Positions 1 through 9,507 are shown, counted from the stretch's first letter. The stretch: 64,000 nt of DNA from an uncultured Lachnospiraceae bacterium (GCA_902768735.1 CACXMK010000001.1:90440-154439); one strand, 5' to 3'. The notes: a model not told the origin generated them from the letters alone. A program made the numbers and translations.

Positions 1-2197
1 TCGCACCGCGGAACTCGTTTGTCTCCAGAATATCTCTGAGCGCTACGACGGATCGGTGTCTGTTGGGAACTTCTATACCGATCGCCGGCTTTCCGGGGAT
101 CGGCGCCTCGATCCTGATGTCAACTGCCGCAAGGCTCAGCTTGATATCATTAGCAAGGTTAACGATCTTGCTGACCTTGACGCCCTGCTCGGGCTGCAGT
201 TCATATCTTGTCACGGAAGGTCCCTGGCTGATATCGGTGATCGTCACGTTGACGCCGAACGTACGGAGCGTTTCCTGCAGCCTGAACGCCGTTTCCTTAA
301 GTTCCTTATCCGTCTCGGCCGAGTTGGCTGTCCGTCCTTTCTCCATCAGGCTGAAAGGAGGGAAGCTGTACTTCCGGTTCTCTTTGTTTCTACTCTGGCC
401 GCTCATCACGGTCCTTCCGGCAGTCTTCCCTTTTTCTTCGCCGCGGTCCCTGTGGACCTCAATGCCCTCCAGGTTCTCCTCCGCAATGGCTTTCGCAGTA
501 ACGCGCTGCACTGATTCCTGCTCCGAAAGGGTGCCGGTCTTCGCGGCTGCCTGTACTGCAGGCGCGGTATTTCCTGAAGAGGACTGTTTCCTCGTCTGTT
601 TCGGCGCACTGCCCGCTGCAGGCTTTTGATTGGCGAACCCGGCTTCCGCCGCTTCGATCGCCAGGATCTCTTCCTCCGTCAGGGCGTCCGCGCCCCACGG
701 GATCTCCTCCGGCCCGGGAGTCTTCTCATTCCGAAACGTGTTCATTACGTTGAACGTAGACATTCCGCCCGCGTCCGCAAGATCCGTCTGAAGGCCTTCC
801 GATCCTTCCCCGAATGTCCCGTCTCCCACAAAGACTTTGCGCATCTTCCTGTCTTCGTCTTCCTGTTCGAAAGGAAACCGCAGCTCTTCGCTGAGCCTTC
901 CCGTATCCCTTGTCGTAGTAAAGACAGTCATGGTAGCGCGGCCCGGCGACTTCGGATCAGATCTTCCGGTGTCCGGACCGACCCGCTGCATTTCCTCCGA
1001 CGCGACCCTGACGGTATTCGCGTCCGGGCGAAGAATGCGTTCAGAAGGGTCTGCCTTTCTAGCGGTGACCGGAGATGCGCTGACGCGGATCTCCTTCAGT
1101 TCCGCCTGCTCGTCTGTCTCACGCTCAATGACACGGATCCCATGGACGGAGTCATTCCGGATCTTCTCAGGTACCGGATCGCTCTGCGGCGACGCTTCCT
1201 TCGCTGTCTCTTTTTTATCTTTCTTCCTGAAGAGGAAGGATCCCTCGTCCAGGCCGAAGTCCTCCTCTTCCGCTTCCTCAGCCGGTTTTATCTTTGTGTT
1301 TAACAGATCCGCCGCGGCAGATCTGTTTTCGGCGGCTTTCTTTCCGGCGTAGTCCTTATCGCCGTCAGCGTATGCGAATGCTGTCTCCGCCGCTTTCCGC
1401 CTGCGGTCTTCCTGATTCTGACGATCCTGTTCAAGGAGTTCCTCTCTCTTTTTCCTGGCCTCCGCGGCAGCTTCCCTCCGCATCTCGGAAGCGATCCGGG
1501 CCTGCTCTGCCCGAAGCCTTCTCCTCTCCATGAAAGTGGGCTCTCCGCTGAGGATCCTCTGCTCCTCCGCTCTCCTGTAGACAGCGAGAGGCGAAAACTG
1601 CGTGATCGCCAAAACACAGATCATAACGACCAGTATCAGCACAAAGACCGAGCCAACATTCCTGAAGGCCTGGTACAGCCAGTACGCGGCAGTCTCGCCG
1701 ATCAGCCCGCCCCCTTCTCTGGCGGCGGCGCATCGCTGGTAGATCTCCTGCGCGTTGTACGCAGTGGCCTGCCGGATCTCACCGCCCCACAGAGCAAACC
1801 CTGTGCAGGCAGACACGAGGAGCATCACAAGAGACACCGTCCTGACAGGCAGCGTCCTCTTTCCCCGATTCGATATGATAAAGAGCACCATAAAGAAAAC
1901 AAAAGGAGGAACGGCATACGCAGGCGTGCCGAACAGTCCGAACATAGCAGAAGAGAGCGCTTTCCCAACCGCCCCTCCGTAACCCAGTTCGGAGATCATC
2001 AAAAACGCCATGGCTCCAAACAGAAGAAGCAGACGGATGTCCCGCCTGACCTCCATGGCTCTGCGCTCTTCCTGCGTGAGCCTTTCCCGGCTCTTGCTCG
2101 TGCGCTTCGATGACTTTGTTCTTTTTCCTGTCGTACTTCCGTTCCCCGTCTTTTTTCTGACGGTGCTCGTACTCTTCTTCCCTCTGGATGAAGCCAT
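1..2197 (-). CDS. ftsK: DNA translocase FtsK/SpoIIIE, N-terminal part (runs off window)
   Basis: Partial gene: 732 codons are visible and the C-terminal motor lies beyond the left edge. FtsK/SpoIIIE proteins are septum-located, ATP-driven pumps that move chromosomal DNA during division or sporulation. Residues 1-35 are Lys/Arg/Ser-rich, followed by about four hydrophobic segments (roughly 45-190), then a long charged linker (about 200-600). The last part, [20 protein letters not shown] followed by a [12 protein letters not shown] stretch, is the conserved alpha-domain start of the family. The ATG lies 12 bases behind an AAGGAG ribosome binding site. A 59-aa acidic protein gene lies 84 bp upstream on the same strand. 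The family is certain; whether it is the vegetative FtsK or the sporulation SpoIIIE form cannot be told from this part. Confidence 0.93.
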   Translation of the reverse strand, partial: MASSRGKKSTSTVRKKTGNGSTTGKRTKSSKRTSKSRERLTQEERRAMEVRRDIRLLLLFGAMAFLMISELGYGGAVGKALSSAMFGLFGTPAYAVPPFVFFMVLFIISNRGKRTLPVRTVSLVMLLVSACTGFALWGGEIRQATAYNAQEIYQRCAAAREGGGLIGETAAYWLYQAFRNVGSVFVLILVVMICVLAITQFSPLAVYRRAEEQRILSGEPTFMERRRLRAEQARIASEMRREAAAEARKKREELLEQDRQNQEDRRRKAAETAFAYADGDKDYAGKKAAENRSAAADLLNTKIKPAEEAEEEDFGLDEGSFLFRKKDKKETAKEASPQSDPVPEKIRNDSVHGIRVIERETDEQAELKEIRVSASPVTARKADPSERILRPDANTVRVASEEMQRVGPDTGRSDPKSPGRATMTVFTTTRDTGRLSEELRFPFEQEDEDRKMRKVFVGDGTFGEGSEGLQTDLADAGGMSTFNVMNTFRNEKTPGPEEIPWGADALTEEEILAIEAAEAGFANQKPAAGSAPKQTRKQSSSGNTAPAVQAAAKTGTLSEQESVQRVTAKAIAEENLEGIEVHRDRGEEKGKTAGRTVMSGQSRNKENRKYSFPPFSLMEKGRTANSAETDKELKETAFRLQETLRTFGVNVTITDISQGPSVTRYELQPEQGVKVSKIVNLANDIKLSLAAVDIRIEAPIPGKPAIGIEVPNRHRSVVALRDILETNEFRGA

Positions 2198-2281
2198 TCG
2201 TTTCGTCAACTCCTTATTTACTGCTGCGGTCCGCCGTCATTTCGTAACTGTGATCCTCTGAAACGATTCTCTGAACCGGTT

Positions 2282-2461
2282 TCAGATATCAAAATCGTCA
2301 TCGCTGCCGATCTCGAGGTCGAACTCGTCGTCCCCTTCTTCGGGAAGATCAAATTCCATGCGGACATGGGATCTTCTGGGAGGTTCAGGCAGCGGATTTT
2401 TCAAAAACTCTATTTCCTGTATCTCTTCAGCCGCTCTCTCACCCGGATCTTTAAAATGCAT
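2282..2461 (-). CDS. small acidic protein upstream of ftsK, 59 aa
   Basis: Short open frame of 59 codons, below usual size cutoffs. It starts ATG behind GGAGAG and ends in an Asp-rich tail (SDDDFDI). The middle holds KNPLPEPPRR and then many Asp/Glu residues. There is no membrane segment or cysteine. It sits 84 bp before ftsK on the same strand and after a tandem array of TTGACA-containing repeats, so it may open the ftsK transcript. I believe that similar short Asp-rich proteins accompany ftsK in related clostridia, but this is from memory and not checked. Function unknown. The regular codon structure and close placement support a real gene. Confidence 0.6.
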   Translation of the reverse strand: MHFKDPGERAAEEIQEIEFLKNPLPEPPRRSHVRMEFDLPEEGDDEFDLEIGSDDDFDI

Positions 2462-2490
2462 TCTGCTCTCCGTTTCGCCGCGCTTTTTCT

Positions 2491-2536
2491 CAATTTCTTT
2501 ATGTCAATTTCTTTATGTCAATTTCTTTATGTCAAT
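2491..2536. repeat. 14-bp tandem repeat, three copies, with TTGACA motifs
   Basis: The unit caatttctttatgt occurs three times without gaps (2491-2504, 2505-2518, 2519-2532), plus four bases of a fourth copy. Read on the minus strand each copy contains TTGACA, the consensus -35 hexamer, so three -35-like boxes stand 14 bp apart upstream of the 59-aa gene. No TATAAT-like box stands 16-18 bp after any of them, so a working promoter is not shown. Confidence 0.85.
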
Positions 2537-2537
2537 G

Positions 2538-2570
2538 AGGCAGCTCTATGTTTTGAACATAAAGCTGCCT
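2538..2570 (-). terminator. hairpin downstream of yebC
   Basis: Inverted repeat: AGGCAGCT at 2538-2545 pairs with AGCTGCCT at 2563-2570, and the inner TATGTT/AACATA extends the stem. It stands about 30 bp past the yebC stop. There is no clear T-run on the minus strand, so termination efficiency is uncertain. Confidence 0.5.
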
Positions 2571-2602
2571 GCCCGTAAGCCTTCAGACTCCGCTGCGAGC
2601 GA

Positions 2603-3334
2603 TCAGTCCTCGTCCCAGTTGTGGTAAACGGCCTGCACGTCATCGTCGTCATCAAGGATGTCCAGGATCCTGCGGATCTGTTTCATGATCGTCTCGTCCG
2701 TAACTTTGACGTAATTCTGGGGGATCATGGTCACTTCCGAGGAAGCCAGGGTGATGCCTTCGTCCTTGAGGGCTTTCTCCACCGCGTCAAAATCCTCTTC
2801 CGACGTGAGGATCTCGAAGCTGTCTTCTTCCTCCTGGATGTCGTCGGCGCCCGCGTCGAGAACGATCATCATGAGATCGTCCGCGGTCAGATCGCACTCT
2901 TCCTTATCAATGATGATCTGTCCCTTCTTATCAAACATAAAGGATACGCAGCCCGGTGTGCCGATGCTTCCGTTCCCCTTTGTAAACGCGGATCTGACGT
3001 TGGCAGCCGTTCTGTTCTGGTTATCTGTCAGGGTGTCCACAATGATCGCGATCCCGCCGGGGCCGTAACCTTCGTACGTGTTGTACTGGAAGTTGACGTT
3101 TCCGACGTCGCCCGCCGCCTTCTTGATGCCTCGCTCGATTGTCTCATTGGGCATGTTGTTGGCCTTGGCTTTGGCAATGACCTTAGAGAGTTTGAAGTTG
3201 TTTGCGGGGTCCGCGCCGCCTTCCTTGACAGCGACCGCGATCTCACGTCCGATGATCGTAAAGATCTTGCCCTTAGCCGCGTCATTCTTCTCTTTTTTGT
3301 GTTTGATGTTCGCAAATTTTGAATGTCCTGACAT
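2603..3334 (-). CDS. yebC: YebC/PmpR family regulatory protein
   Basis: 243 aa, the usual size of the YebC/TACO1 family. The start MSGHSKFANIKHKKEKNDA is the family's hallmark N-terminus (SGHSKWANIKHRK in most members). Also present are GGAIIVDTLTDN-like and NRTAANVRSAFTKGNG stretches and the acidic C-terminal domain. Family members are described as transcriptional regulators and, more recently, as ribosome-associated factors that help translation of difficult (proline-rich) sequences; which role applies here is not visible. The ATG follows AGGAGGTAGAAC. Its own sigma-A-type promoter is at 3418-3446, and a hairpin follows the gene, so it is probably transcribed alone. The 3' end is strongly Asp-rich (ILDDDDD). 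Confidence 0.95.
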   Translation of the reverse strand: MSGHSKFANIKHKKEKNDAAKGKIFTIIGREIAVAVKEGGADPANNFKLSKVIAKAKANNMPNETIERGIKKAAGDVGNVNFQYNTYEGYGPGGIAIIVDTLTDNQNRTAANVRSAFTKGNGSIGTPGCVSFMFDKKGQIIIDKEECDLTADDLMMIVLDAGADDIQEEEDSFEILTSEEDFDAVEKALKDEGITLASSEVTMIPQNYVKVTDETIMKQIRRILDILDDDDDVQAVYHNWDED

Positions 3335-3417
3335 GTTCTACCTCCTAATCATAGTATTTCCGCACTTTATCCTGAGGACCGCAATGTTTTGGCTCAGTAC
3401 GCAGAAATACAAACTAG

Positions 3418-3446
3418 ACTATACCATTATCCCGTGAAACCGTCAA
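3418..3446 (-). promoter_or_regulatory. sigma-A-type promoter of yebC
   Basis: Minus strand: -35 TTGACG (3441-3446), 17-bp spacer, -10 TATAGT (3418-3423), about 84 bp before the yebC start codon. Confidence 0.7.
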
Positions 3447-3470
3447 CTCAGGGAACGGAACCGCGCGTCA

Positions 3471-4667
3471 TTACACAAAGATCCTGGGAACTCTCGCATT
3501 GATGTTGCACGCGAGCTCGTAGTTGAACCTTCCCGAGAGATCACCGAGCTGCTCCATCGTGATAGTCTCATCCCCGTCCGTTCCGATCAGCGTGCAGAGA
3601 CTCCCCTCCTTCGCGTCCGGAATGTCCGTCACGTCCACCATCATCTGGTCCATACACACCCTGCCGAGGATCGGCGCTTTTTTCCCGCAGACAAGGATAT
3701 AGCCCTTCCCGGAGAGACTTCTGGGATAGCCGTCCCCGTATCCTGCGGGAACAGTAGCGATCCTCGTCATCTCCCTGCTGGTCGTAAAGGTGCCGCCGTA
3801 ACTGACGCTTACGCCGGGCGCCGCCTCCTTGAGGTAGACGATCCGGGAATAGAGCGTCATGACAGGCCGCAGCGGAACAGTAACACGGCTGACTTCATCC
3901 GAGGGCCATAGACCGTATAAAGTAATTCCGGCGCGGACAAGATTCATGTTCGCCCCCGGGAACTCGATGATCCCGGCGCTGTTGGAGCAATGGCAGAGAG
4001 GGATCTGATACCCGAGTTCTGTCCTGATCTTTTCTTCGAACCCTGAGTAGCGCGCGATCTGGATGTGCGTCGGCCCGTGGTCCTTTTCGTCCGCCTTTGC
4101 AAAATGGGTGAACATGCCTTCCACTGTCACTCCGGGCATATCGATCGCCTTCTTCACGAATGCAAGGCCCTCTTTATCCGGCCTGATCCCGATCCTGCCC
4201 ATTCCTGTGTCCACAGCGACATGGATCATGATCGGCTTTCCTTCCTCCAGAGCCGCCTCAGAGAGCTGTTCGAGCATATCCTCCCTGAAGCAGGCGGGCC
4301 TGATCTCCAGTCTCGCCAATTCCCTGTAGCAATACGGAAATACATATCCCAGAAGAAGGATCGGTTTTTCCGCCCCGTTCTCCCGCAGCTCCTTCGCCTC
4401 CTCAAAGGTCGCCGCCGCGTAGCCCCAAACATAGGAGAGCTTTTCGAGCTTCTTCATGATCGGGACCGCGCCGTGTCCGTAACCGTTGGTCTTAAGGACC
4501 GCCACGATCTTCGTATCATCGCGGATGTTTGCCCTCATATTTTCCATATTATAAAGGACCGCTTCCAGATCGATCTGCGCCCAGATCCTGTCGTGGCCTG
4601 TGGAATCCGTCGTTCTGCAGGACGACATTCTGTCTGTTTCGTTTTCCATTTTTGTCTCCATTCTCAT
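3471..4667 (-). CDS. alr: alanine racemase
   Basis: 398 aa. Interconverts L- and D-alanine with pyridoxal phosphate, supplying D-Ala for peptidoglycan. The PLP lysine is K59 in VLKTNGYGHG (VKANAYGHG in most members). The N-terminal TIM barrel is followed by the beta domain with SVSYGGTFTT (catalytic tyrosine region) and GRVCMDQMMVDVTD. The first 25 residues (MRMETKMENETDRMSS...) are an unconserved polar leader; the fold starts near RIWAQIDLEAV, so a later start is possible. The chosen ATG overlaps the stop of the upstream NAD(P)HX-repair gene as ATGA, implying translational coupling. In many Firmicutes alr follows a YjeF-type gene, which fits this order. Confidence 0.95.
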   Translation of the reverse strand: MRMETKMENETDRMSSCRTTDSTGHDRIWAQIDLEAVLYNMENMRANIRDDTKIVAVLKTNGYGHGAVPIMKKLEKLSYVWGYAAATFEEAKELRENGAEKPILLLGYVFPYCYRELARLEIRPACFREDMLEQLSEAALEEGKPIMIHVAVDTGMGRIGIRPDKEGLAFVKKAIDMPGVTVEGMFTHFAKADEKDHGPTHIQIARYSGFEEKIRTELGYQIPLCHCSNSAGIIEFPGANMNLVRAGITLYGLWPSDEVSRVTVPLRPVMTLYSRIVYLKEAAPGVSVSYGGTFTTSREMTRIATVPAGYGDGYPRSLSGKGYILVCGKKAPILGRVCMDQMMVDVTDIPDAKEGSLCTLIGTDGDETITMEQLGDLSGRFNYELACNINARVPRIFV

Positions 4668-6472
4668 TCCAAAGGTGCCTGAAAGCCCGTCTCCTGATCC
4701 GCCGTCTCCTGATCCGCCATCTCCTGATCCGCCGTCTCCTGATCCCTTGTCTTTTGATTTATCTGTTCACATGTCCACACAGCTGTAGGTCCGTCTGCCG
4801 GCGCCATCGCAGCCGCAGGCTCATTCTGTTCTCTGAGCGCGCAGAAGATCCCGCCCAAAGCGCTGACCATATCTCCCGCCAGCATTGCCTGCTCACCCTT
4901 CTCTTCTCTGCATATATCTCCGGCCATCGCATGGATATATGCGGCCAGCTGCGCAGCATTCTGTCCCGGCACCGTTTTCCGTCCCGCAGCGTCCGTTTCC
5001 CCAGCCGCGAACAGCATCGCCGCAGTGATCCCCGTGAGAACATCTCCGCTGCCTGCCGTTGCCATTCCGCTGTTGCCGTTCGTGATCATGCAGATCTGTT
5101 CCATTCCATGCGAGAAGATCAGTGTCCTCGCGTCCTTGCCAAGTACAGTGCACCTGTATTTCTCCGCCACATTTCTCATGAGCGGGATCCTGTCCCTTGC
5201 CGCTTCTTTCACCGGCACATGGGCCAGATCCGCAAACTCGGCAAGGTGCGGTGTCAAAACACAGACGACTTCCTTTTTCCTGTTACGCAGCAGCGCGTCC
5301 AGCTTATCGTCCGCAGCAATGAGCCTTAGCGCGTCCGCGTCCAGGACCAGCCCGCGGATCCCTGCCGCATCTTTTTCCGCATCCGCGGTTAAAGCCGCAA
5401 GGATCGTCTTAAGAATGATCCGCGCTTCGGGACCTCTTCCGATTCCCGGCCCGACTGCAACCGCATCTGCCCACGAAAGATCCTTCCTCAGTCTCTCCCG
5501 TATCCTACGTGCCGTGTACGATTTCGCCGTAAGTTCGTCAGGCATAGCTTCATAGACCGTCAGCATTGCTTCCGGGAGCCGCTCCTGAATGATCACGCGG
5601 TTCTCTTCCCTCGTGAAGATCTTCACCATTCCTGCGCCGCTCCTCATACACGCCTCTGCGCTAAGGAGCGCTGCGCCGCACATTGAGAAGCTTCCCGCGA
5701 CGATCAGTATTTTGCCAAAGGTTCCCTTATTGCCGCCCGGATCGCGGTCTGAGAGCATCTGTGCCGCGTCATCCCGCTCAAGAGTGTACATCTCAGGGAG
5801 GCTCCCGCCGTCACAGGTAAAGCTCCTGTCATTGATCCCGATCTGTCTCAGGACCGTATCGCCGCAGTAACTGCAGCCGGGATACATAAAGTGGCCTCTC
5901 TTATAATAGGCGAAAGTGACCGTCAGATCACAGCGAACCGCACAGCCCATCACACTCCCGTCCTCTGAGGAGATCCCGGAGGGGAGGTCGACCGCGACCA
6001 CTTTGCAGTCCGTCTCTGTCCGATAGAGATTTACGGTTTCCGCGATAAGCGCGGCATTTCCTTCAAGAGGCCTTCCGAGGCCGGTCCCGAAGAGCGCGTC
6101 GACGATGACCTGCGGGGAAAATGCATACAGCGCGTCTTTCGTGAAGATTTCCGTCTTAACCCCGTACGCCGCGAGGATCTTTCTCTGGATCATCATGGAA
6201 GACTCCTGCGGAGGTTCCTTATCGGTAAGAAGAAGGAACTGTACGCTATGTCCCCTGTCGATCAGAAGTCTTCCCACAGCGAGCCCGTCGGCCCCGTTGT
6301 TTCCGGGTCCTGCTATCACAGTCACCTTCGTGCGGTCAGGATAGCGCCCGATCGTCTCCTGTGTGACAGCAAGAGCCGCCCTCTCCATCAGTACGATGGA
6401 AGGGATCCCGATCACTTCCGAGGTGCGCCTGTCAGCGCCGGCCATCTCTCCGCCTGTGAGCAAATATTTCAT
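4664..6472 (-). CDS. nnr: bifunctional NAD(P)H-hydrate epimerase / ADP-dependent NAD(P)H-hydrate dehydratase
   Basis: 602 aa. Repairs hydrated NAD(P)H (NADHX/NADPHX): the N-terminal YjeF_N domain (about 1-215) epimerises R and S forms, and the C-terminal ribokinase-like domain (about 230-560) dehydrates the S form using ADP. Seen: VTVIAGPGNNGADGLAVGR and VDLPSGISSEDG in the epimerase half; NKGTFGKILIVAGS, AVGPGIG, LTPHLAEFA and the nucleotide site NGNSGMATAGSGDVLTG in the dehydratase half. The last about 30 residues are an odd hydrophilic tail of five-residue repeats (ADQET/ADQEM), encoded by a 15-bp tandem repeat. The gene overlaps alr by four bases. A Rex terminator lies upstream. Confidence 0.95.
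   Translation of the reverse strand: MKYLLTGGEMAGADRRTSEVIGIPSIVLMERAALAVTQETIGRYPDRTKVTVIAGPGNNGADGLAVGRLLIDRGHSVQFLLLTDKEPPQESSMMIQRKILAAYGVKTEIFTKDALYAFSPQVIVDALFGTGLGRPLEGNAALIAETVNLYRTETDCKVVAVDLPSGISSEDGSVMGCAVRCDLTVTFAYYKRGHFMYPGCSYCGDTVLRQIGINDRSFTCDGGSLPEMYTLERDDAAQMLSDRDPGGNKGTFGKILIVAGSFSMCGAALLSAEACMRSGAGMVKIFTREENRVIIQERLPEAMLTVYEAMPDELTAKSYTARRIRERLRKDLSWADAVAVGPGIGRGPEARIILKTILAALTADAEKDAAGIRGLVLDADALRLIAADDKLDALLRNRKKEVVCVLTPHLAEFADLAHVPVKEAARDRIPLMRNVAEKYRCTVLGKDARTLIFSHGMEQICMITNGNSGMATAGSGDVLTGITAAMLFAAGETDAAGRKTVPGQNAAQLAAYIHAMAGDICREEKGEQAMLAGDMVSALGGIFCALREQNEPAAAMAPADGPTAVWTCEQINQKTRDQETADQEMADQETADQETGFQAPLE
4689..4745 (-). repeat. 15-bp tandem repeat in the 3' end of the NAD(P)HX repair gene
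   Basis: The unit gtctcctgatccgcc is repeated about four times with single-base differences, giving ADQET-type pentapeptide repeats in frame. The length (15 bp) keeps the frame, so copy number can vary without breaking the protein or its coupling to alr. Confidence 0.85.
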
Positions 6473-6503
6473 AAGACCGCCTTTCTGCTTTAACTATTCT
6501 GAT

Positions 6504-6542
6504 AAAAACGCCTCTCCCGGATCTTACCGGAAAAGGCGTTTC
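6504..6542 (-). terminator. rho-independent terminator of rex
   Basis: Stem AAACGCCTTTTCCGG / CCGGGAGAGGCGTTT (minus strand) with loop TAAGAT, followed by further T residues, about 25 bp past the rex stop. Confidence 0.75.
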
Positions 6543-6566
6543 TGAATTCTGTGATCAATCCAAATC

Positions 6567-7202
6567 TTAGTTCTCATCATTGCGCCGGATATTATAGGAC
6601 AGTTTCATCAGACTGTCCTGCAGGTGAACGCTTTCCACCTGGATCCTCTCCGGAACCTTGAGGTCCACATGTGCGAAATTCCAGATCGCTTTGATCGGCG
6701 TCTCGGAAAGCACCTGTGTGATCTCGATCGCAGCCGCTTTCGGTACCGTAAGGACCGCGATATCAATATTGTTTTTTGTAATGAAATCCGACATCTGCTC
6801 CATCTTAAAGACCGGAACATTGGCGATCGATTTCCCCACGAGCGCCGGATCGATATCAAACGCGCCTTTGAATGAGAATCCCCTGTTCTTGAGATTCATG
6901 TAATTGACGATCGCCTGTCCGAGCTTACCCGCTCCGATCAGGATCATATCGTGCTGTTTGTTGAGTCCGAGAATCTTCCCGATCTCATCATAGAGATAAC
7001 TTGTATTGTATCCGTAACCCTGTTGTCCGAATCCACCGAAATTGTTAAGGTCCTGTCTGATCTGGGACGCTGTGACGTTCATGATCCTGCTCAGTTCCTG
7101 CGACGAAATCCTCTCTACGCCTTCACTTTTCAGGTCACCCAGATATCTGTAATAGCGAGGCAGACGCCCTATCACTGCCTGTGAGATCCCTCGTTCTTCC
7201 AC
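6567..7202 (-). CDS. rex: redox-sensing transcriptional repressor Rex
   Basis: 211 aa, normal length. Rex dimers bind DNA when the NADH/NAD+ ratio is low and release it when NADH binds, controlling fermentation and respiration genes. N-terminal winged helix (about 1-75) with RLPRYYRYLGDL and SSQELSRIMNVTASQIRQDL, followed by FGGFGQQGYGY. The Rossmann nucleotide motif is GAGKLG at residues 90-95. C-terminal swapped helix is present. It has its own consensus promoter (7295-7323) and is followed by a terminator, so it is probably monocistronic, divergent from the ABC-F gene. Confidence 0.96.
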   Translation of the reverse strand: MEERGISQAVIGRLPRYYRYLGDLKSEGVERISSQELSRIMNVTASQIRQDLNNFGGFGQQGYGYNTSYLYDEIGKILGLNKQHDMILIGAGKLGQAIVNYMNLKNRGFSFKGAFDIDPALVGKSIANVPVFKMEQMSDFITKNNIDIAVLTVPKAAAIEITQVLSETPIKAIWNFAHVDLKVPERIQVESVHLQDSLMKLSYNIRRNDEN

Positions 7203-7294
7203 TGTATCCTATTTTTCCTTTCCACAGGCGCGGCATCGCCCCGTATGTGTACGTTAACTACCCTCTTGTTATGTTGTTATAATACTTCATTTTC

Positions 7295-7323
7295 ATTATA
7301 TCGGCTTCGGAAAAACACGTCAA
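7295..7323 (-). promoter_or_regulatory. sigma-A-type promoter of rex
   Basis: Minus strand: -35 TTGACG (7318-7323), 17-bp spacer, -10 TATAAT (7295-7300). A second TTGACG lies 13 bp further upstream at 7331-7336. Confidence 0.8.
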
Positions 7324-7396
7324 TTCATCACGTCAATTAATAGCCGGCAACTGCCGGTATATGCACTTTTTTGCCCTGTCTGCAGCAAGGGCCGAT

Positions 7397-7425
7397 TTGA
7401 CTTCTCAAACGTTTTTCTATATCAT
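7397..7425 (+). promoter_or_regulatory. sigma-A-type promoter of the ABC-F gene
   Basis: -35 TTGACT (7397-7402), 17-bp spacer, -10 TATCAT (7420-7425); start codon about 58 bp downstream. Confidence 0.7.
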
Positions 7426-7482
7426 GGTAATGTTCAGCGTCAAAACAGCAACAGCTTTTAAATCTATTGAGAGAAACGATCC

Positions 7483-9507
7483 ATGATCCTGGCATGTCAT
7501 CATATCAGTAAAGAATATCCGGAAAATGTCGTTTTAAGAGACGTCACTTTTCATCTCGAAAAGGGCGACAAAGCGGCCGTCATAGGGATCAACGGCGCAG
7601 GGAAGACCACCCTGCTTCGGATCATCATGGGCGAAGAAGCCGCTGACGAGGGGACAGTGTCATTCGAGAGGGACTGCAGCATCGGCTACCTTGCGCAGAA
7701 CCAGGATCTCTCCTCCGACCGCACCGTATATGAGGAAGTTCTGTCTGTCAAGCAGTACTTGATCGATATGGAGGAACAGCTCGGCGAATACGAGAAACAG
7801 ATGGAGGTCCTTAAAGGCGAAGCGCTCACCTGCACGATCTCGGTCTACACCGACCTTCTTCACACTTTCGAGCGTGAGAACGGCTATGCCTACAAAGGGG
7901 AAGTGACCGGCGTCCTCAAAGGTCTCGGCTTTACGGCGCAGGAATATGACCAGCGCGTGGCAACACTATCGGGAGGGCAGCGCACGCGTGTGGCGCTCGG
8001 AAAGCTCCTCGTGCAAAAGCCCGACCTGATCATGCTCGATGAGCCCACGAACCACCTCGACATGAACAGCATCCGCTGGCTGGAGACATACCTTTCAAAC
8101 TACAGGGGGACCGTCCTGATCGTCTCCCACGACCGTTATTTCCTCGACAAGACCGTCTCTAAGATCCTCGAACTTGAAAACGGCAAGTGCATGCAGTTCG
8201 GTGGAAACTACTCCGTCTACGCGGAGCGGAAAAAGGCACTGCGGGAACAGCAGTATCACGCTTATCTCAATAACCAGGCGCAGATCCGCCATCAGGAAGA
8301 AGTCATCGAAAAACTGCGGCGCTTTAACCGCGAGAAATCGATCAAAAGGGCGGAAAGCCGCGAGAAACTGCTTCAAAAAACAGAAGTCCTGGAAAAACCG
8401 ATCGAGATCCGCGACGATATGCATCTCACCTTTACGCCCTGTATCAAGAGCGGGCGCGAGGTGCTCAGTGTAGAAAACCTTTCCAAGTCATATGGATCAA
8501 AACAGCTCTTTTCAAATCTCTCTTTCAAGATCCGCCGCGGTGAGCACGTGGCACTGATCGGTGACAACGGCACAGGCAAATCCACGATCCTCGGGATCCT
8601 GAACGAAGTCGTCTCCCCTGACAGCGGGGTGATCCGCCTCGGCACGAATGTCCACATCGGATATTACGACCAGGAGCACCATGTGCTGCACAGCGACAAG
8701 ACGGTATTTGAAGAGATCTCCGACGAGTACCCCGCCATGACCAACACGCAGATCAGAAGCCTCCTCGCCTCTTTCCTCTTTACGGGAGAAGAAGTGTTCA
8801 AGAGGGTGGGAGACCTGAGCGGAGGTGAAAAGGGGCGCGTGTCCCTCGCAAAGCTCATGCTCTCCAAAGCTAATTTCCTGATCCTCGACGAGCCCACGAA
8901 CCACTTGGACCTGGTCTCAAAGGAGGTTCTGGAGAACGCGCTCAACAATTACGAGGGAACGGTCCTCTATGTCTCCCATGACCGTTACTTTATCAACCGG
9001 ACGGCAAGCAGGATCCTCTCCCTCACTCAGACGGTACTCCTGAACTATCCCGGCAACAATTCCGAAAAAGCGCCGGAACGTTTTATCGGCAACTACGATT
9101 TTTATCTGGAGAAGTCGGCGCAGGTCGAAGAAACGCTGCTGCAGGACGCCTTCCGGGACGGGCAGGGAGCTGCGGACGCCTCTGTTTTGGCTTCAGGGCT
9201 TCGCCCGCAGGAGGCCAGGGGCTCAGCCAATCAAGACGCCTCTGCCGGCTCTTCGGAAAAACAGAGCTGGGCGCAGCAGAAAGAAGAACAGGCAAGACTT
9301 CGCAAGGCGGCCAATGACCTTCGCAAATGCGAGGAAAAGATCTCTTCCGCTGAAGAAGAGATCGCGTCGATCGATGAACAGATGGGACTTCCTGAGAACT
9401 ATTCCAACGCCGGAAAACTGGCGGAATTACATGACAGGAAAAATCAACTCGAAGAAGAGCTCGCTGTGCTCTACGGGCAGTGGGAAACATTGAGCGAACA
9501 GGTATAA
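7483..9507 (+). CDS. ABC-F family ATP-binding protein
   Basis: 674 aa, with two ATP-binding cassettes and no membrane segments, the ABC-F layout. First cassette: Walker A GINGAGKT (35-42), signature LSGGQ (about 162), Walker B LIMLDEPTNHLD. The interdomain linker contains long charged helices. Second cassette: GDNGTGKS (about 360), LSGGEKGRV (about 444), FLILDEPTNHLD. After the second cassette comes a low-complexity stretch and a C-terminal coiled coil (about 600-674), as in the YdiF/Uup-like branch. Such proteins act on ribosomes, either as translation factors or as antibiotic protection proteins; nothing here decides between them. Own promoter upstream and a strong terminator directly after the stop indicate a single-gene unit. 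Confidence 0.92.
   Translation: MILACHHISKEYPENVVLRDVTFHLEKGDKAAVIGINGAGKTTLLRIIMGEEAADEGTVSFERDCSIGYLAQNQDLSSDRTVYEEVLSVKQYLIDMEEQLGEYEKQMEVLKGEALTCTISVYTDLLHTFERENGYAYKGEVTGVLKGLGFTAQEYDQRVATLSGGQRTRVALGKLLVQKPDLIMLDEPTNHLDMNSIRWLETYLSNYRGTVLIVSHDRYFLDKTVSKILELENGKCMQFGGNYSVYAERKKALREQQYHAYLNNQAQIRHQEEVIEKLRRFNREKSIKRAESREKLLQKTEVLEKPIEIRDDMHLTFTPCIKSGREVLSVENLSKSYGSKQLFSNLSFKIRRGEHVALIGDNGTGKSTILGILNEVVSPDSGVIRLGTNVHIGYYDQEHHVLHSDKTVFEEISDEYPAMTNTQIRSLLASFLFTGEEVFKRVGDLSGGEKGRVSLAKLMLSKANFLILDEPTNHLDLVSKEVLENALNNYEGTVLYVSHDRYFINRTASRILSLTQTVLLNYPGNNSEKAPERFIGNYDFYLEKSAQVEETLLQDAFRDGQGAADASVLASGLRPQEARGSANQDASAGSSEKQSWAQQKEEQARLRKAANDLRKCEEKISSAEEEIASIDEQMGLPENYSNAGKLAELHDRKNQLEEELAVLYGQWETLSEQV

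Noticed and set aside
63-629. Plus-strand open frames opposite the ftsK part
   Set aside because: The minus-strand frame reads through from 2197 to the edge with FtsK signatures; the plus-strand frames are shadows.
2491-2536. CRISPR-like array
   Set aside because: Repeats are contiguous without spacers, and there are no cas genes.
7203-7294. Rex operator upstream of rex (TTGTTATGTTGTTATAA)
   Set aside because: It is a direct repeat of TTGTTAT-like words rather than the required inverted TTGTxA...TxACAA arrangement.
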